A stretch of 64,000 nucleotides of DNA, taken from positions 505,989-569,988 of the forward strand of contig JAYKAV010001842.1 in the NCBI GenBank assembly GCA_035582835.1. The letters run 5' to 3'. The notes under the pieces are model-generated. The model saw only the letters and a program-made list of their open reading frames with translations. It made no database searches and was not told where the DNA came from. Origin of the DNA: Phoebastria nigripes (Eukaryota > Chordata > Aves > Procellariiformes > Diomedeidae). The stretch's first letter is position 1, and each line of letters starts with the position of its first letter. Shown piece after piece: positions 32,365-44,997 of the stretch. The translations under genes and the position numbers were made by a program.

Positions 32365-33947
32365 ATGCTGGGGGCTGTGTGTCTCGCTGTGCTGCTGGGC
32401 TACGGTGGGTGTGGGCGGGTGGGGTGGGGACGGGGCGGGGGTGACGGGACCCCAGTGACCGCCGTGGCCCCGGGTACAGGGGCGCAGGCAGCCACTGAGG
32501 TCTCTTTGCTGGGTGTCGCACAGCCTACGGATGCGGTCAGCCGGCCGTGCCGCCGCTGCTGGGCACCCGGGTGGTGGGTGGCGAAGACGCCCGGGCCCAC
32601 AGCTGGCCATGGCAGGTAAGGGGGGTGCGGGGAGGGGGACAGGATGGGGACAGGGCCATCCCCGCACTGACGCCATGCCCCTGCCGTCGCAGATCTCGCT
32701 GCAGTACAGCCGCTACGGGGCTTGGCACCACACGTGCGGCGGGACCCTCATTGCCCCCAGCTGGGTGCTGACGGCTGCCCACTGCATCAGGTGGGTGCTG
32801 GGAGGGGTCTGCACCGGGGGCGGGGGGGGGAGGGGGTCAGGATGTTTGTGGAGACTGACACCTCCCTCTCTCCCCCCGGCAGCTCTAGCATGACGTACCG
32901 CGTGGTGCTGGGCAAGCAGGTCCTGTCGGAGGAGAATGAGCTAGGCTCAGTGGCGGTGGGCGTGGAGAAGATCATCGTGCATGAAAAGTGGAACTCCTTC
33001 TTAATCATGTAGGGGACGGGACGTGTTGGGTGTGGGTGGGGGGGCATCACAGCTCAGGGTCCCCCGTCCCCACAGCTCGGCTCTCCCCGCAGCAACGACA
33101 TCGCCCTGATCAAGCTGGTGCAGGCGGTGGAGGAGAGCGAGAGCATCCAGCCCGCCTGCCTGCCGCCCGCCGGCCTGACGCTGGAGAACAACTACCCCTG
33201 CTACATCACCGGCTGGGGACGCCTTTGGAGTAAGCGGGGGGGGGGGGGGGGGGGGGGGGGGGGCGGGGGGGGCACGGGGTGTGAGGTGCATGGCTGTCAT
33301 TGCAGCGAATGGGCCTCTGGCTGACGTCCTGCAGCAGGCGCTGCTGCCCGTGGTGGACCACGAGACCTGCTCCCAGAGAGACTGGTGGGGCAGCAACGTG
33401 CGCACCACCATGGTGTGCGCTGGCGGTGATGGCGTCGTCGCCGGCTGCAACGTGAGTGCCGGCACCGCGGGGCGCTGGGTGCCCCCGGCCAAAGGCGGGG
33501 TGCAGGGAGGGGGTGGGCTGGCAGGGGTGCCCGAGTGGTGAGGGGCTGTGGACCCTGTGGGAAGCGCGGGAGGAGAGGGGATGGAGCCATGGTGGCGGGT
33601 GGCCAGGAGGGAGGTGGGGGCGCATCGGTTGGGTGCCCAGGAGCGGCTCTTGAGTGTCGGTCTGTCCGGGCAGGGGGATTCAGGCGGCCCCCTGAACTGC
33701 CAGCTTGAGGGGCTCTGGGAGGTGCACGGCATCGTCAGCTTTGGTTCTGGGCTGGGCTGCAACAAGGCCAAGAAGCCCACGGTCTTCACGCGGGTGTCTG
33801 CCTACATCGACTGGATCAACGAGGTGGGTGCTTCTTCCTTTCCCCCCATGGAGGGGCTCACCACACCGTCCCCATGCCCACCCAGCCACAGGTCTCACCG
33901 TGAGCCCCCCTGTGTCTTGTCGTTGGCAGAAAATGAGCACGAACTGA
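32365..33947 (+). CDS. CTRC: CTRC, chymotrypsin C (caldecrin) precursor
   Basis: Secreted pancreatic S1-family serine protease. Eight exons: 32365-32404, 32524-32615, 32693-32790, 32883-33008, 33093-33229, 33306-33451, 33674-33823 and 33930-33947. All phases agree, giving 268 codons plus TGA, the length of human CTRC. Residues 1-16 are a signal peptide and 17-29 the activation peptide (C17, cleavage R29|VVGGEDA). The catalytic triad is His74 (LTAAHC), Asp121 (NDIALIK) and Ser216 ([10 protein letters not shown]). The Cys pattern C17-C141, C59-C75, C155-C222, C186-C202 and C212-C242 is intact. The strings WPWQISLQY and [10 protein letters not shown] favour CTRC over CELA2. Oddity: residue 210, position 189 at the base of the S1 pocket, is Ala (GVVAGCN), whereas mammalian CTRC and CELA2 have Ser as I recall. 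Introns are short; intron 5 is 76 bases and mostly G. Confidence 0.95.
33236..33272. repeat. Poly-G tract in CTRC intron 5
   Basis: Twenty-eight consecutive G's, one C, then eight more G's fill much of a 76-base intron between CTRC exons 5 and 6. The exact length is probably unreliable in the assembly. Confidence 0.9.
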
Positions 33948-33981
33948 GGACGCAGCACGCGGTGCAAAGAGTCTCAAGTGC

Positions 33982-33987
33982 GATAAA
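33982..33987 (+). terminator. Probable CTRC polyadenylation signal, variant GATAAA
   Basis: GATAAA lies 35 bases after the CTRC stop, followed within 50 bases by a T/G-rich stretch (ttggttttttggggg). Pancreatic protease mRNAs have very short 3'UTRs, so the position is right even though the hexamer is a variant. Confidence 0.5.
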
Positions 33988-34325
33988 GGCAAAAGTGCTG
34001 TGCTGGCCTCNCATGTCCCATTGGTTTTTTGGGGGGGCACGCTGTGGAGGCAGGGGCGGACGCCTGGGACTGTCTGTGGCGATGCTGGGGTTTGACCCCT
34101 GTGCTCGTGAGGGTCCCCTGAGTCATGCAGTGGGGCTGGCAAGGGTCCTGGGGAAGGCAGAGCGGGCAGCCACCCTGCAAGCTGCCCCTGGTTGTGGGGA
34201 GGGGGGAGCGGGAGCCATGCCCGTGGTGCCGAGGGGCTGGAGGCTTGGCTGGTGTTTTGGGGGGAGAGGGGCTGGGGTCTGGCCGGGTGCTCGTGGGGGG
34301 CTCTAAGGAACCCAGGGGTTTGGGG

Positions 34326-34416
34326 GGGCTCTTGGGGACTTGGTAGATCGCAGGATGCTTTAGGGGACTTGGCTGGCCCTGGGATGTCTCAGGGGACCTT
34401 GCTGGCCCTGGGATAC
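34326..34416. repeat. Short G-rich tandem repeat downstream of CTRC
   Basis: About three degenerate copies of a roughly 30-base unit containing ggggacttggctggccctgg, immediately upstream of the decayed protease exon. Confidence 0.6.
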
Positions 34417-34498
34417 TTGAGGACAGCTGATTTGCAACAGGGGCCTTGAGGGAACTGGCTTGGACCTGGGGGGCTTGAGGGGGGCTGATTGGTCCTGG

Positions 34499-34630
34499 GG
34501 GGGCTCAAGGGAGCCCAGTTGGAGCCAGGGTCCCTGGGAGCTGCACGGCATTGCCAGCTCCGGCTCCAGGACCTGCAACGTGGCGCAGAAGCTGAGCTTC
34601 TTACCGTGGGTCTCCTTCCACGGTGGCTGG
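34499..34630 (+). pseudogene. Decayed exon of a CELA2/CTRC-type serine protease
   Basis: One frame reads GGSREPSWSQGPWELHG and then continues to GSRTCNVAQKLSF and VSFHGGW. This aligns along its length with exon 7 of the neighbouring [23 protein letters not shown] then [15 protein letters not shown] and VSAYIDW. GDSGGP has become GGSREP, the invariant Cys of LNCQ is lost, two residues are deleted, and no splice acceptor precedes it. The GSR and CN spacing resembles CELA2 as much as CTRC. In mammals CELA2A and CELA2B follow CTRC, so this is best read as a relic of a lost tandem protease. No other exons of it were found. Confidence 0.6.
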
Positions 34631-37600
34631 AGAAACAAGGGGCGGGGGTGGGGGTGGGGGTGCATGTGTCCTGGGGGGTCCCCGGGAGGAGCCGGGGCTG
34701 CCGTGGGGGTGATGTGGGGTTTGCCGGGGAAAGAGGCAGCTGTGTCGATGGGAGCGGGTGTGAAAAGGCTGCCCAGGAAGCGCAGATGGGTGCTGTGCCN
34801 TGAGCCCCTGAACAGAGCTGCCCACCGTGCCGGAGCCTTGGGGAGGTGGTGGCGATGCTGCGCCATCGTCTTGTTGTGGTGCTGGAGCCCAGCGGGGAGC
34901 CTCGCGGCGGGAGGAGGAGGACGACAAGCGGAGATGGACAGCGGCGCCGCGAGCTCGGCAGGGGACGTGATGGACGGGGCCCAGCTTCGGAGCGACACCG
35001 ACACCTGCGCCAGACCTGCGGTGGGCATCGAGTGCACAGGGGAGAGCAGCGGGGCCGTGCGAGCCACGTGCCTGGGCCGTGGCTCGGCTGGGGCAGGGTC
35101 GTGGGTCCCTCCGGGGACCGGGCAGCACTTGCCAGCCCGGCCAGTGGTGTAGCGGGCAACGCAGGGGTGCGGGGTGGGAATTTTTGGAAGGGTCTGGAAA
35201 TGTTCAGCTGCGTTCTACGGCAAAGGGACTGCACGCGTGGTCTGGTGGGGTAATAAACGCCTGTCTGTAGGATGTGTGGAGAGGGGTGCCCTGTGTGCGG
35301 TGCCTGCATGCAAAGCGGAACTGGGGCCGGGCGGTTGGGGCGCTCGCGTGGGACTGCCAGCAGCGGTGCGGTGGGCTCCGTGCTGCCTGGGATGGGAAGC
35401 TACAGGCTGCGTTTGTGAACGTGAGCAACGTGGGGTGCCACCCTTCCTCCATGGTGTGTTGCAGTGCGTACCATGGGGACGACTGAGGGGCTGAGAGGAA
35501 GCGGGCCCCTAAGCATGCCGGAGGCGCTGGCCAGTGTCACAGCCTGTCATATCGCGATGTGCTGTCACGTCATATATGTGTATATCCACCTGTATGCCGT
35601 GTCNCCTCCTCAATGGTGGTTTGGCGGGCGTGGGAGCCCCAGGCATCGGCAGGGCAAGCCTTGGCACTGGGGGGTGGTACCCAGCGGGCCATGTCCCACG
35701 CAGCCTGCGATGGTTGGGAGGGGGCAGGACTGCGGCCAGCACTGCCACCCCCGGTGATGTGCGTCGCCCCAATAGGAGAGGTGTACTCCCCCAAGGAGGT
35801 GGCAGTGGGCCGTGGTCCCTGCATGAGACTCGGCTGGCACTGGCACGCTGCGGTGGTGCCTGTGCAGTCTGTAACACCGCGCCTGCCCCGCGGCGGTTTG
35901 CAGCGAGACCCCCCACAATGGTGGGTGACTGTAACTGGCCAGCAGCGTGTGGCCACAGGGTCAGTGTGCAACACGAGCAGGTCCCCGCAGGGTGTCCCAG
36001 GTGACACAGACCACTTTGGGGCACGTGAATCCCNGCGTTGGCCGTATGAGCGTCCAGAAAACTTGAGGGGCAAGTGGCGTGTACCAGGGCTGTACCATGG
36101 TGGGGCCGGGGGAGCAGGGTGGGGGACGTGTCGGGGGGACGCGAAGTGCCGTGGTGTTGCTGCTGTAATGCATTGGAAATACCCGTAAGGGCAGGGATGC
36201 CTGTACCGACTCTGGGCGATGCTGTGGAGCTCCTGGTACGCAGGCACCGGGGGTACCAGTGCCAGAGGCAGGGCTGGGCCGTGGCAGCGGTGCAGTCCCG
36301 AGTGGTGATTTGCACAGGGGTATTGGGTGGGAGCTGTTGCGGGGAGGGCAGTGGTGTTGAATAAAGCAGCCCAGCACAGCCAGCAACGCGGTCTCGGTGT
36401 CTTTTCTTGTCCCCCCCCTGCGAGGAAGACGGCTGGATGCCGGGAGGTGGCGGGTGAGTACTGAGCGCAGGCGAGTGCCGGGGCATGGGGGGCAGGACAG
36501 GCGGTGTAGCATGGGTGGGCGTCAGGGTCACAGTGTAGGCTGTCTGTAAGGAGACTTGTAAAGAAACCTGTAATCTATGGTAGCTAGAGATCTGTTGTGT
36601 GGTTTCTGTTCAAGCAGGGACTCTGTAGCATGTTGACATGAAATATCTGAAAGCTGGTGTTATTAGAATCTGAGTAGCTCTGTCCCATGCCTCTCAACGC
36701 TGCCCTTGGCNGTGACCCCCAGAGACGCAAGCGATCTCAGCCAGGGTGCGAGGGGTCAGAGGCAGGTGACAATGTGGAAGGTGAAAATGGTACCATAAGA
36801 ACGAGGCAAAGTCTCGTGACAGAAGGTGACTGCTTGTAAAATGTATTGGGTAGAGGTGTCGGGCTTGTGCGTAGATGATAGGGGAGCACCTAAGGGCCAG
36901 CGTGACGTGTAAGTGGTTACAGGTCTTTTGGGTCCTTAGGTTCAACCCTGCAGCTTTCACGTGTACTGTGGAGAGCTGTCGTAGGCTGAAACCCTTCCCA
37001 AAGTAGACCGTAGGGTCGCAAGGCAAAACCTAGAGAATGTAGCCAGTCTCATCTGGCTTCCCTGGCTTGTCTGACAACAGCGAGAAGTTTCTTTTGGTTC
37101 GGAAGACCCTCCTCTTGAGGTCCCAATGGGGAGGCTGGAGGTGTTCAAATGTAGAGCTTACTGTGAAGCAGACCAAGGTGTTAGATGTGTGCTGAAGGAA
37201 ACTATTAGGTAATTGCAACTGTGGTGTGAAGGAACAGGTTTGCAGGTGTAGCTGATAAGATAGATAGATAGACCTTATTGGGCTCTCAACACTGAGACCT
37301 CGCTTGAACAACCAACACCTGGAAGCTGGAGAATGTCCGCAGGGTGTAGGCGTTGACACCATCAGACACAAGCCCAGAACTCTCACCTATCCGCTAAGCA
37401 GCGATGAGCTCATAATGTAGAAGCGTTAGATTCTGCCCTAGGGCATCACTGAAGAGCCCACGTGTTTGAGATGAAACTTTGGTGGGTTTTGTTTGTGTTG
37501 TGTTTTTTTTTAATTTTCTCTTGTAGCAGAAGNGGTAGAATCTCCAGGCAATCCTTTCGAGGCTAAGGTAGAGGTTGAAGAAGTAAGGAATGCCCAGCCA

Positions 37601-37939
37601 CTTGGACCTTCTGAAACGTAACCAGGAAGGGCGACCCTAGGCAGGCCATCGTTCCCAGGTGGCCGTGGGATGTGGGACCAGCGCCCCCAGGGCAGAGCTG
37701 TACAGGCTGGGCTCTGGCACGGGCCTGGAACCTTGGAAAACAACAAGCCTTTGTTCCCAGGATCTGCCTCTATGAAGTGTCCACAAGAAAGGAGTTACCC
37801 TTGCTGAGGTGCAAGAGTCTAAGGTGGCCATTGTGATCTGAGAGACAAAGAACTGTGTCCCTTTTTGGACTTGGGACTCGTTTCCCTCATTAGAGTGAAG
37901 AAAAAAGTCAAGTTGCAGAAACAGAAACGATGAGTAAAA
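34631..37939. other. Intergenic sequence after CTRC, no gene recognised
   Basis: GC-rich to 36500, then moderate GC. Two orphan AATAAA hexamers at 35252-35257 and 36360-36365 could end noncoding transcripts or mark relics. There is a small GATA run at 37256-37271. Long open frames on both strands across 35500-36530 show no protein similarity and reflect GC-rich composition. The sequence is unremarkable up to about 37940, where the composition changes. Confidence 0.55.
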
Positions 37940-40900
37940 CAAATCCTAAAAAGTTAGGGTAATGCTACCCTGGTAGGTTGGACCAAGCCAATATTTGCAC
38001 AGGCCAAACTAACAGGGTAGGGTATGAATCTGATGCAAAATCTGAAAGGGTTAACGCACTGTCCAACTTTTAAAGAATTTGAACTGCCAACCTACCGCTT
38101 TTGAAGCCTTTGACCTTAGACTGCCCAAGAATAATATAACAGGCAGCTGTTTTAATGTTTTCACCTTAAGAGAAGCTGTACCGGTACGCTAGTCTAAAGT
38201 GTTAACGGAAGGTCTAAGTTTTGGACACCTAATACACATTTATACTTTTTTTAAGAAAAAATGTGTAAGCATAAGTTTTCAGGAGACTGGAAGCTTAATC
38301 GGAGCACGTAGGCATGACAACTAACATTAAAAAAGCGCGACAGGCAGTAAAGGTAGATAAGGCCAAGGCTTTGCGCTCTAGCGAAAAACCTAGATGAAGG
38401 CCTAAAAGCTACGTGGCCAAACGTGCGTCTTTAGGCCAAGCGGTAAAGCCTAACGCCGTAATTGGAGACAGCACTGGTCCAATTTGACCGATGTAGCACA
38501 GGTCGCTGTTGAAGAAGCGTCAGGATTAAACAGGGAACCCTCTAACCTTGCCGTCAAACCTAAAGCTGTGAATGTACAGCGAGAAGGTAAAGTCTGTGAA
38601 TGAAATCTAGGTTAAGAGAGATGAACCTGTAATCCATGCGGCAGCTTTCATTGCCTAAATGTTCCTCCTGTAGCTACCTGGACTCCGGCATCACTCTAGG
38701 AGCGAGAGAGGCAACTGTGCAGGCAGCTCTGAAACAAGCAGATGTCAAAAAAAAAGGGAAAGATGTGAACCTCCACGGGGGTGAGTGTATAAAATCTCAT
38801 CTCAAGGGAGGTTTTGTTTTGGGTTGTCTGTAAGACCGGAGATGGTCAAGGCCTAGTAAAGCAAGGCTGCGTGTCGTAGTGAACGGAACAGGGTTGAAGT
38901 GGCGAACTAGCTGTAGCTCGGAGCAGAGTATAGGTCGGGTNACCCCAAAGTCTGGACGGCGTTGCCTGTTGGAGAAAGGGTATCTGAAAGTGTAATCCTT
39001 TAACAGAACCGTTTGGTTCCGGTCAAACCAAACAGTCTAAGACGTCTGTAAGATGGGGTTTCACCTTTTACACCTCAGGTCAGCGAGATGTCAGTGTAAG
39101 CTAAACAAGACGGGGTTTTTTTGTTTACCATTACATGTATACACACTAAGGTGTTTTAGACAGCTAGATAAAGAGGTTTTTTTTACTCTTTTACTTTACA
39201 GTCTCAAGACCAAAACCGTAAGGTACAATCTAGCTTCGTACCTTGTAACAGAGTAGGAAGGAAGGTTCTGTACGGTCCCCAAAAGGTTTGTCTATTGGAA
39301 CCTTGAGGATGGTACCCTATTTAAAACCTTTAACTCCCTTTAAGTCATACGTTACGGTTGGGTTTTTTTTTCCTCCTCTGTTAAAAGGTCACTACCAACA
39401 GCGTAGGTGCATTGACTCGGTTTTACGGGAGGGACTCTCACCTTGCCCCGCTCGAGTGGCCAAAAGCAGCCTCGCAAATAAGAAAAAGTGAAACGGCATA
39501 GATGCTCAAAATGTGCAAAACCTTCGACACGAAACAATCCACNCCTTTTTTCCTGTAGGAAAAAAGTAGCAAAGAAACAAGAAATGTTAGGCTAGGAGGT
39601 ACTTTATCAAAAAGGTAGGACCGATGGTTTTTCTTTAAATCTGCCACTGTAGGTATACGCTTTTTTTAGCTTCAAAGTACTACTATTTAGCCATTGGTAA
39701 AGTAAGGTTTAAGCGACAGTTTGGGTTTGGTTTTTTTTTTTTTAAACACCAAACCTAACGCATTAAAGTATATTTGAACCCAAAGCGAAGGATAGCTTAC
39801 AGTAACTTTTAAACATGTAAAACTTCAGGCAACCTGGATTTTAACCTGTCATGTCAATTGTAGTTATACAAACACCACTAAAGTGCTGTTAATTGGTTTT
39901 TCCCCCGCTCCATTTTTGTTTCCACGCGAGATTAAATGCCTTCAAACAAAATTCTTCCACCTAGAGTTTGATGTACTGTTGAAAAGCTATCAAAGTCTAT
40001 AAACTGTGAATAACAGTCTAACATTTTTATTTGCCATCACGCTGTGAGTGTCTAGGTATTTAAAGTGATGGGTAAGAGGTGGTCTTTTGACCTTTGCCTA
40101 AGCCCTTCTAAAGGTTGAAAAAAATGTTTACCTGTACAAATGCAGACATTAAAAGGGGGTTTTGGTTTAATTTTAAGTGTTGCTTAGGCAACCTAACCTT
40201 ACATATTGCTTTATATCCCAGTAAAAGTTGTAAACCTATGTGAAACGTTACACTTTTTTTGGAAAAACGTTAACACCACCTAGTTGTTGGGAAAGTTTTA
40301 GGCTAACATCCACACACTGTTTGCCAACTTGGATGTAGCCTTTGTAACTGGAAAGTTTTACTGTAGGCCGAACATTGCGTGGTGGTTTTTTTTTTTTTTT
40401 TTTTAATCAGTAAGTACTGAGTTACGAAAACCTTAGGAACTTTACAGACTTTATTCTGTTGTATAAATGTCAAGTCTGACTTGTTGACATTTCTCAGCAT
40501 AAACCCTTACCACCTTTTTTTTTGGTTTAACATGCTCGTCTAGTCTTTGGCACTTTAAAGTGAGGGCAAGTTCCTTTAGGTTTAGGGTAAAGGGCAAATC
40601 TTTAGGTAAAAAAATTAAACCTGAAAAAAATTTTCTACATTTAGGATATACTGTTGGTTTACATTTTATTTTTAAGGTTTTTTTAAAAAAAATAAAAAAA
40701 AAAAAACCAACAAACTTTAAAAGGTGCTTGTTGTCAGAACTTCAGACAACAATTCTAAGGCAAGGCAAGGCCAAGGCCAAGATTGTAGGTAGCAAACCCC
40801 ATTTTTGGGCAGGTGACCCTTTGATGACTTTACACGGAGACCATAACGCTGTCGGTACCGAAAGGCAACCCAGCTTTTCAACTAAAGTTTTCCAAAATTT

Positions 40901-43900
40901 TGCACAACATTACTAGTGTCTTATAACCTAAGAAACCTGAAACCGTACACAAGTCATTTCATAAAGCCTTTTTTTTTTAGTGAATTAACTTTATAAAAAA
41001 CACCTTAAGGTTGGTAGGGTGTTGTAACCTTTTTATACAACTTAGCTTCCTTACCGCCAAAAGACTAAGTGTCAAGAAATTGAGTCTAAAAGACCTACTG
41101 TAAAAGTAGCAGTGTGTAGAAAGCAACAAACTTTTCATAGCCAAACATCAACACCGGGAAAAAATTGGCAGTAGCTTTTGAAACTTACCTTGTACATGGT
41201 TTGAAAAAAATGTTGAACTTGAGAAGGTGTTTGCTGCACGAGTTTAATGACTTTAGGTTTTAAATCTAACAGGAAGAGTTTGACCTTCACGAAGAATATC
41301 TATTGGCCATAGATTATTCTTAGGTTTGCTGTTATACCTCTAAAACCCTACCTAAAAAAGGCACGACCATTTTTTTACCTCGAGACGCTTTTGTAATCGC
41401 AACATATGACTATTTAGGATTTGTACCTCCAATCTTTTTACAAAAGGGCAAACCTACCTAAAGAGGTGTTTGAGTAGACTAAACTAAGGGAAACTCAAAC
41501 TTAAGTCAGAGACTGAAAAATAGAGACTGACTCTAATGACTCTGTAGACTAAGTCGCACTTGAAGATTACGGAGAGTTTTAGGTGTTCCAAATGTTAAAA
41601 CTTAAATCCCACTTGTTTTAGTTTTCTTAAGTTCTTTACAGGTAATGGCCCAAACTGTTTGCCCTGCAGTAAGTGTTTAGAGGTCTAACTCTAAAGAAGC
41701 AAAAGAAGGTTGGAAACCTGCCGGTTTAGCTTTAAAAGGTTTGACTGTCAAAATTAGTTAAGCAAGGTTCTTTTATTTGCCTATACGGACCTTGTTTTTG
41801 GGGAAGTTTTAAACATTTCTTAAGGAAGACTAAGCAATCTGCTTTCTCTGAAACTGTTAAAAACATTAAAGAGAAAAAGTTTGAAGTTATAGATGGATAC
41901 ACGGATTAAACTTTTATCAAACATGGTTACAATTGTTAAAAATGGTTTTAACGTAGTAGGACTGGATATAGGCTTTTGCACTAACACCCAATACTCGAAA
42001 TAACAGACTAAAACTGAAAACTTTGGGTTTGGGTGTCACTTAAACTGGTTATCCCAGGAACTGTTTGGACTAAAACTTTTAAGTATTTTTTAAGCAGGTT
42101 TTTGTCAGGTTTTTTAAAACCGGACTAAAAAAAAACCACCACACTTCAAATTATTATCTGGTTGTACTTAGTCTGACAACCATGAACAAACTGTATAGAA
42201 AAACTACAAGGTAAGTTATTACAGTGTGTAAGAACCCTAATATTTTGAGTAAAGTGTGATTAAAGGAAAAAAAAATCTTTTAAACTTACTTTACCAAACT
42301 GTAAAGTTTACAAACCTAAACCTCAAAAACTGTAGTTAAAAAAGGTTTTTGTAAATCAATGGTTTTTTTAAGGTTTGATTAAACTTCCAGGTTAGATGTT
42401 TGAATAAAGTGTAAACAAGTTTCTAAATGTCTAGCTTCTAACATAAAGCTTTATATCAAAAACTACTCAGAATGAACAGTTTAAAAACATTCTAATTGCA
42501 AAGTTTCACTAATTGGCTTTTAACTGAACCTAGGTAAAATTGAACTTTAGGTAAAACCTAAAACTTTTACATAGAATCTAAATGTGACCTAAAGATGTTT
42601 TGGGTTTAAACTTTCTAGTTAAGTTTAGCAGCTAGAAACCTATAGTTGTTATTCTTTATTTGGTTAATCTTTAACCCTTAATTAAAACCATATGAAAAAA
42701 CTGGACTGAAGAAGGTTTTAGGTGTAAAGTTTTATTCATCGAGAAGTTTGACTCGAGTTCTTTTTAATCTAAAGCAGCCAAAAATTTACAAACTTATTGA
42801 GAAAGTGTAAGCTAACATTTACCTTGGTAGAGAAACTTTTCAAAGCTAAAAAAAAAAAAAAAAAATTGTTAAAAAAGCCTAAAGTTAAAACCAGGTGATT
42901 ATCTAGATAGAAAGGAAAAGTTCTATAGATTACCTAGACTAAACACTTATAGATAAAATAGTTTATAAGCTAGTGAAACCTTTTAAACCATACCTTTAAC
43001 AGCTGTGAAAGCTAGTTTAAAAAGTTTTTATAAAATCTCAAAAAGTGTAGTAAACAAAAACAAGTTTAAAAATCTGTTAAATGACAAAAGTCTATAGTTA
43101 TTTTAACTGCTTGAAGTTTCTTATAAATAGCGTAAACTCGTAAAACTTAGTTAAAATTTTCTTTCAGGGAGTCTTTTAATAAACTTTTAACTTTTTTTAG
43201 CCTTTTTTGTTAATGTATACACTTTTAAACCTAAGTTAAACCCGTCGACATGTAACTAAAAATTGAAGTGCTTTTTTTTTAAACTTTTATAACAAGATTT
43301 GTAAGGTTCAAGTTATAGATAATTTTTTTTTTTTTGAAGGATTTGTAAGGTTTAAAAACCATAAAACATAAAAGTAAAACTGACCTAGTTTATATTTTGT
43401 TAAACCTTACAAATCCTTTAAAGGGTTATTTTTTAAAATGAAACATTTTTAAACATTACAAATCTTTTAATGTAAACATTTAGAAGAGGAAGCTTTAGTT
43501 GGGTGAAAATATTTTTATAGATGAAACTACAGGGAAGATGGTAAAAATGACTTTTGATTAAAACCAGGTTTTAATAAAATGCAGACTTCAAAAAAAATCT
43601 CCAGTTATAACAGTTGGTTTTATAAAACTAAAAAGGTTGATATTTTTAAAACGTCCAAAATCAACTTCTAAAAAAGCTAAAAACTACTGTTGAAACACTA
43701 AAAACCTCTAGATGTTAAAGATTTTTAGGGTTGAGAGTTGTAAATTCGGAGTTTAAGAGTTTAAACTAGCACTTTAGAACTCTAAAATATTGGTTTTAGA
43801 GAGTTTTATGGAAAGATTTTTACTCAAAACTTTTAAAAAAAATCTCGGAGGTAAAAAACTGAAAAGCTATAAAATTAAAAAAAAAACCCTCAAATGCTTT

Positions 43901-44997
43901 AAGAAACCTCTAACTTGTAAAAACTCTTTTGGAAAAAGGTTATAAAATAACACATTGTAAAATACAGCCTAAAGTGTTTGAGTTTTTTCAAACTCTCTTT
44001 GAAAAAACTCCTAAACTCCTAGAGTTTAACCTTTCACCTTTTAAAAGTTACAAACTCTAAACCAAAAAGGCAAAAAAACCCCCATAAAATACAGTGTTAA
44101 GAACTATTATAATCTCTGTAACCTGTAAACTTGAACTCTATAAAAGTGTTTAAAGAAGATGGTTTTAAAAAAAAAAAAAAAAAAAAAAGATTTTTTTGAG
44201 TTTACAAGAAGTTTAAGTGAACAAACTCTAAAAACTCCAAAGAAGATTCCTTAAAAAGAGTTAAAATCTTCTTTAAACATTTTAGATGTATAAAACCAGG
44301 TTAAAATGCCAGAGTTTTTAGATAGTTTGTAGACTAAATGTAACTCTTTAGTGTTTGGAGTTGTTTAAAACTGTTAAGCTTTACTGTGAGTTTTTTTAAC
44401 TTGTCTTGTTAAAACTCCTGTTTAAATGTTATAAGCTCTAGAGGATTTTTAAGTCACCAGTTTAAATACTTTCAGAGTTTCTAAGAGCCGAAACAATTTT
44501 TTGCAGCTCTTTGGAGAGTGAGTTTTAAACTCCCGTTTAAAGTTTGTTTAGGTTTTTTAATAAAAATCTAAACTTTTTTACTCGTAGAGTTTCTGAATTC
44601 TATAACTTTAAAGTTTAGAGAGCGAGTTTAAAACTCCTGTTTATATGTGTAGAATCAAGTGTAAAAAAGACCTATAAATTTTGAATGGGTTTTTTAACTA
44701 GAGGCATAAAATTTTAACTTTGCCTAGCTAATTAATTAGAGTATAAACAGCAGCTTTCAAAAATCTCCTGATAGAGTTTTAGAGTGTAAGATTCTAGTAG
44801 AGAATAGTTTAATTAGAGTTTAGTTAGATAAGAACTGTATAGAGTTTATGGAGTGTTTTGATAGAAAAGAACTTCTTTTAACTGCTACCTAACTCTACCT
44901 AACTCTAACTACCTAAAAGTTCCTCTGAAGGTCTTTTTAAACTTAATGTAGAAGTGTTTAAGTTCTTTAACTACATAAGTTCTACACTATAATAGTG

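Noticed and set aside
34460..35152. 230-codon plus-strand frame after CTRC
   Set aside because: Only residues 14-57 resemble a protease exon; the rest is GC-rich noise without splice sites. Annotated as a pseudogene exon instead.
37940..43500. Telomere-like CCTAA/TTTAGG words in the AT block
   Set aside because: The words are scattered and never form a head-to-tail array, so this is not an interstitial telomere.
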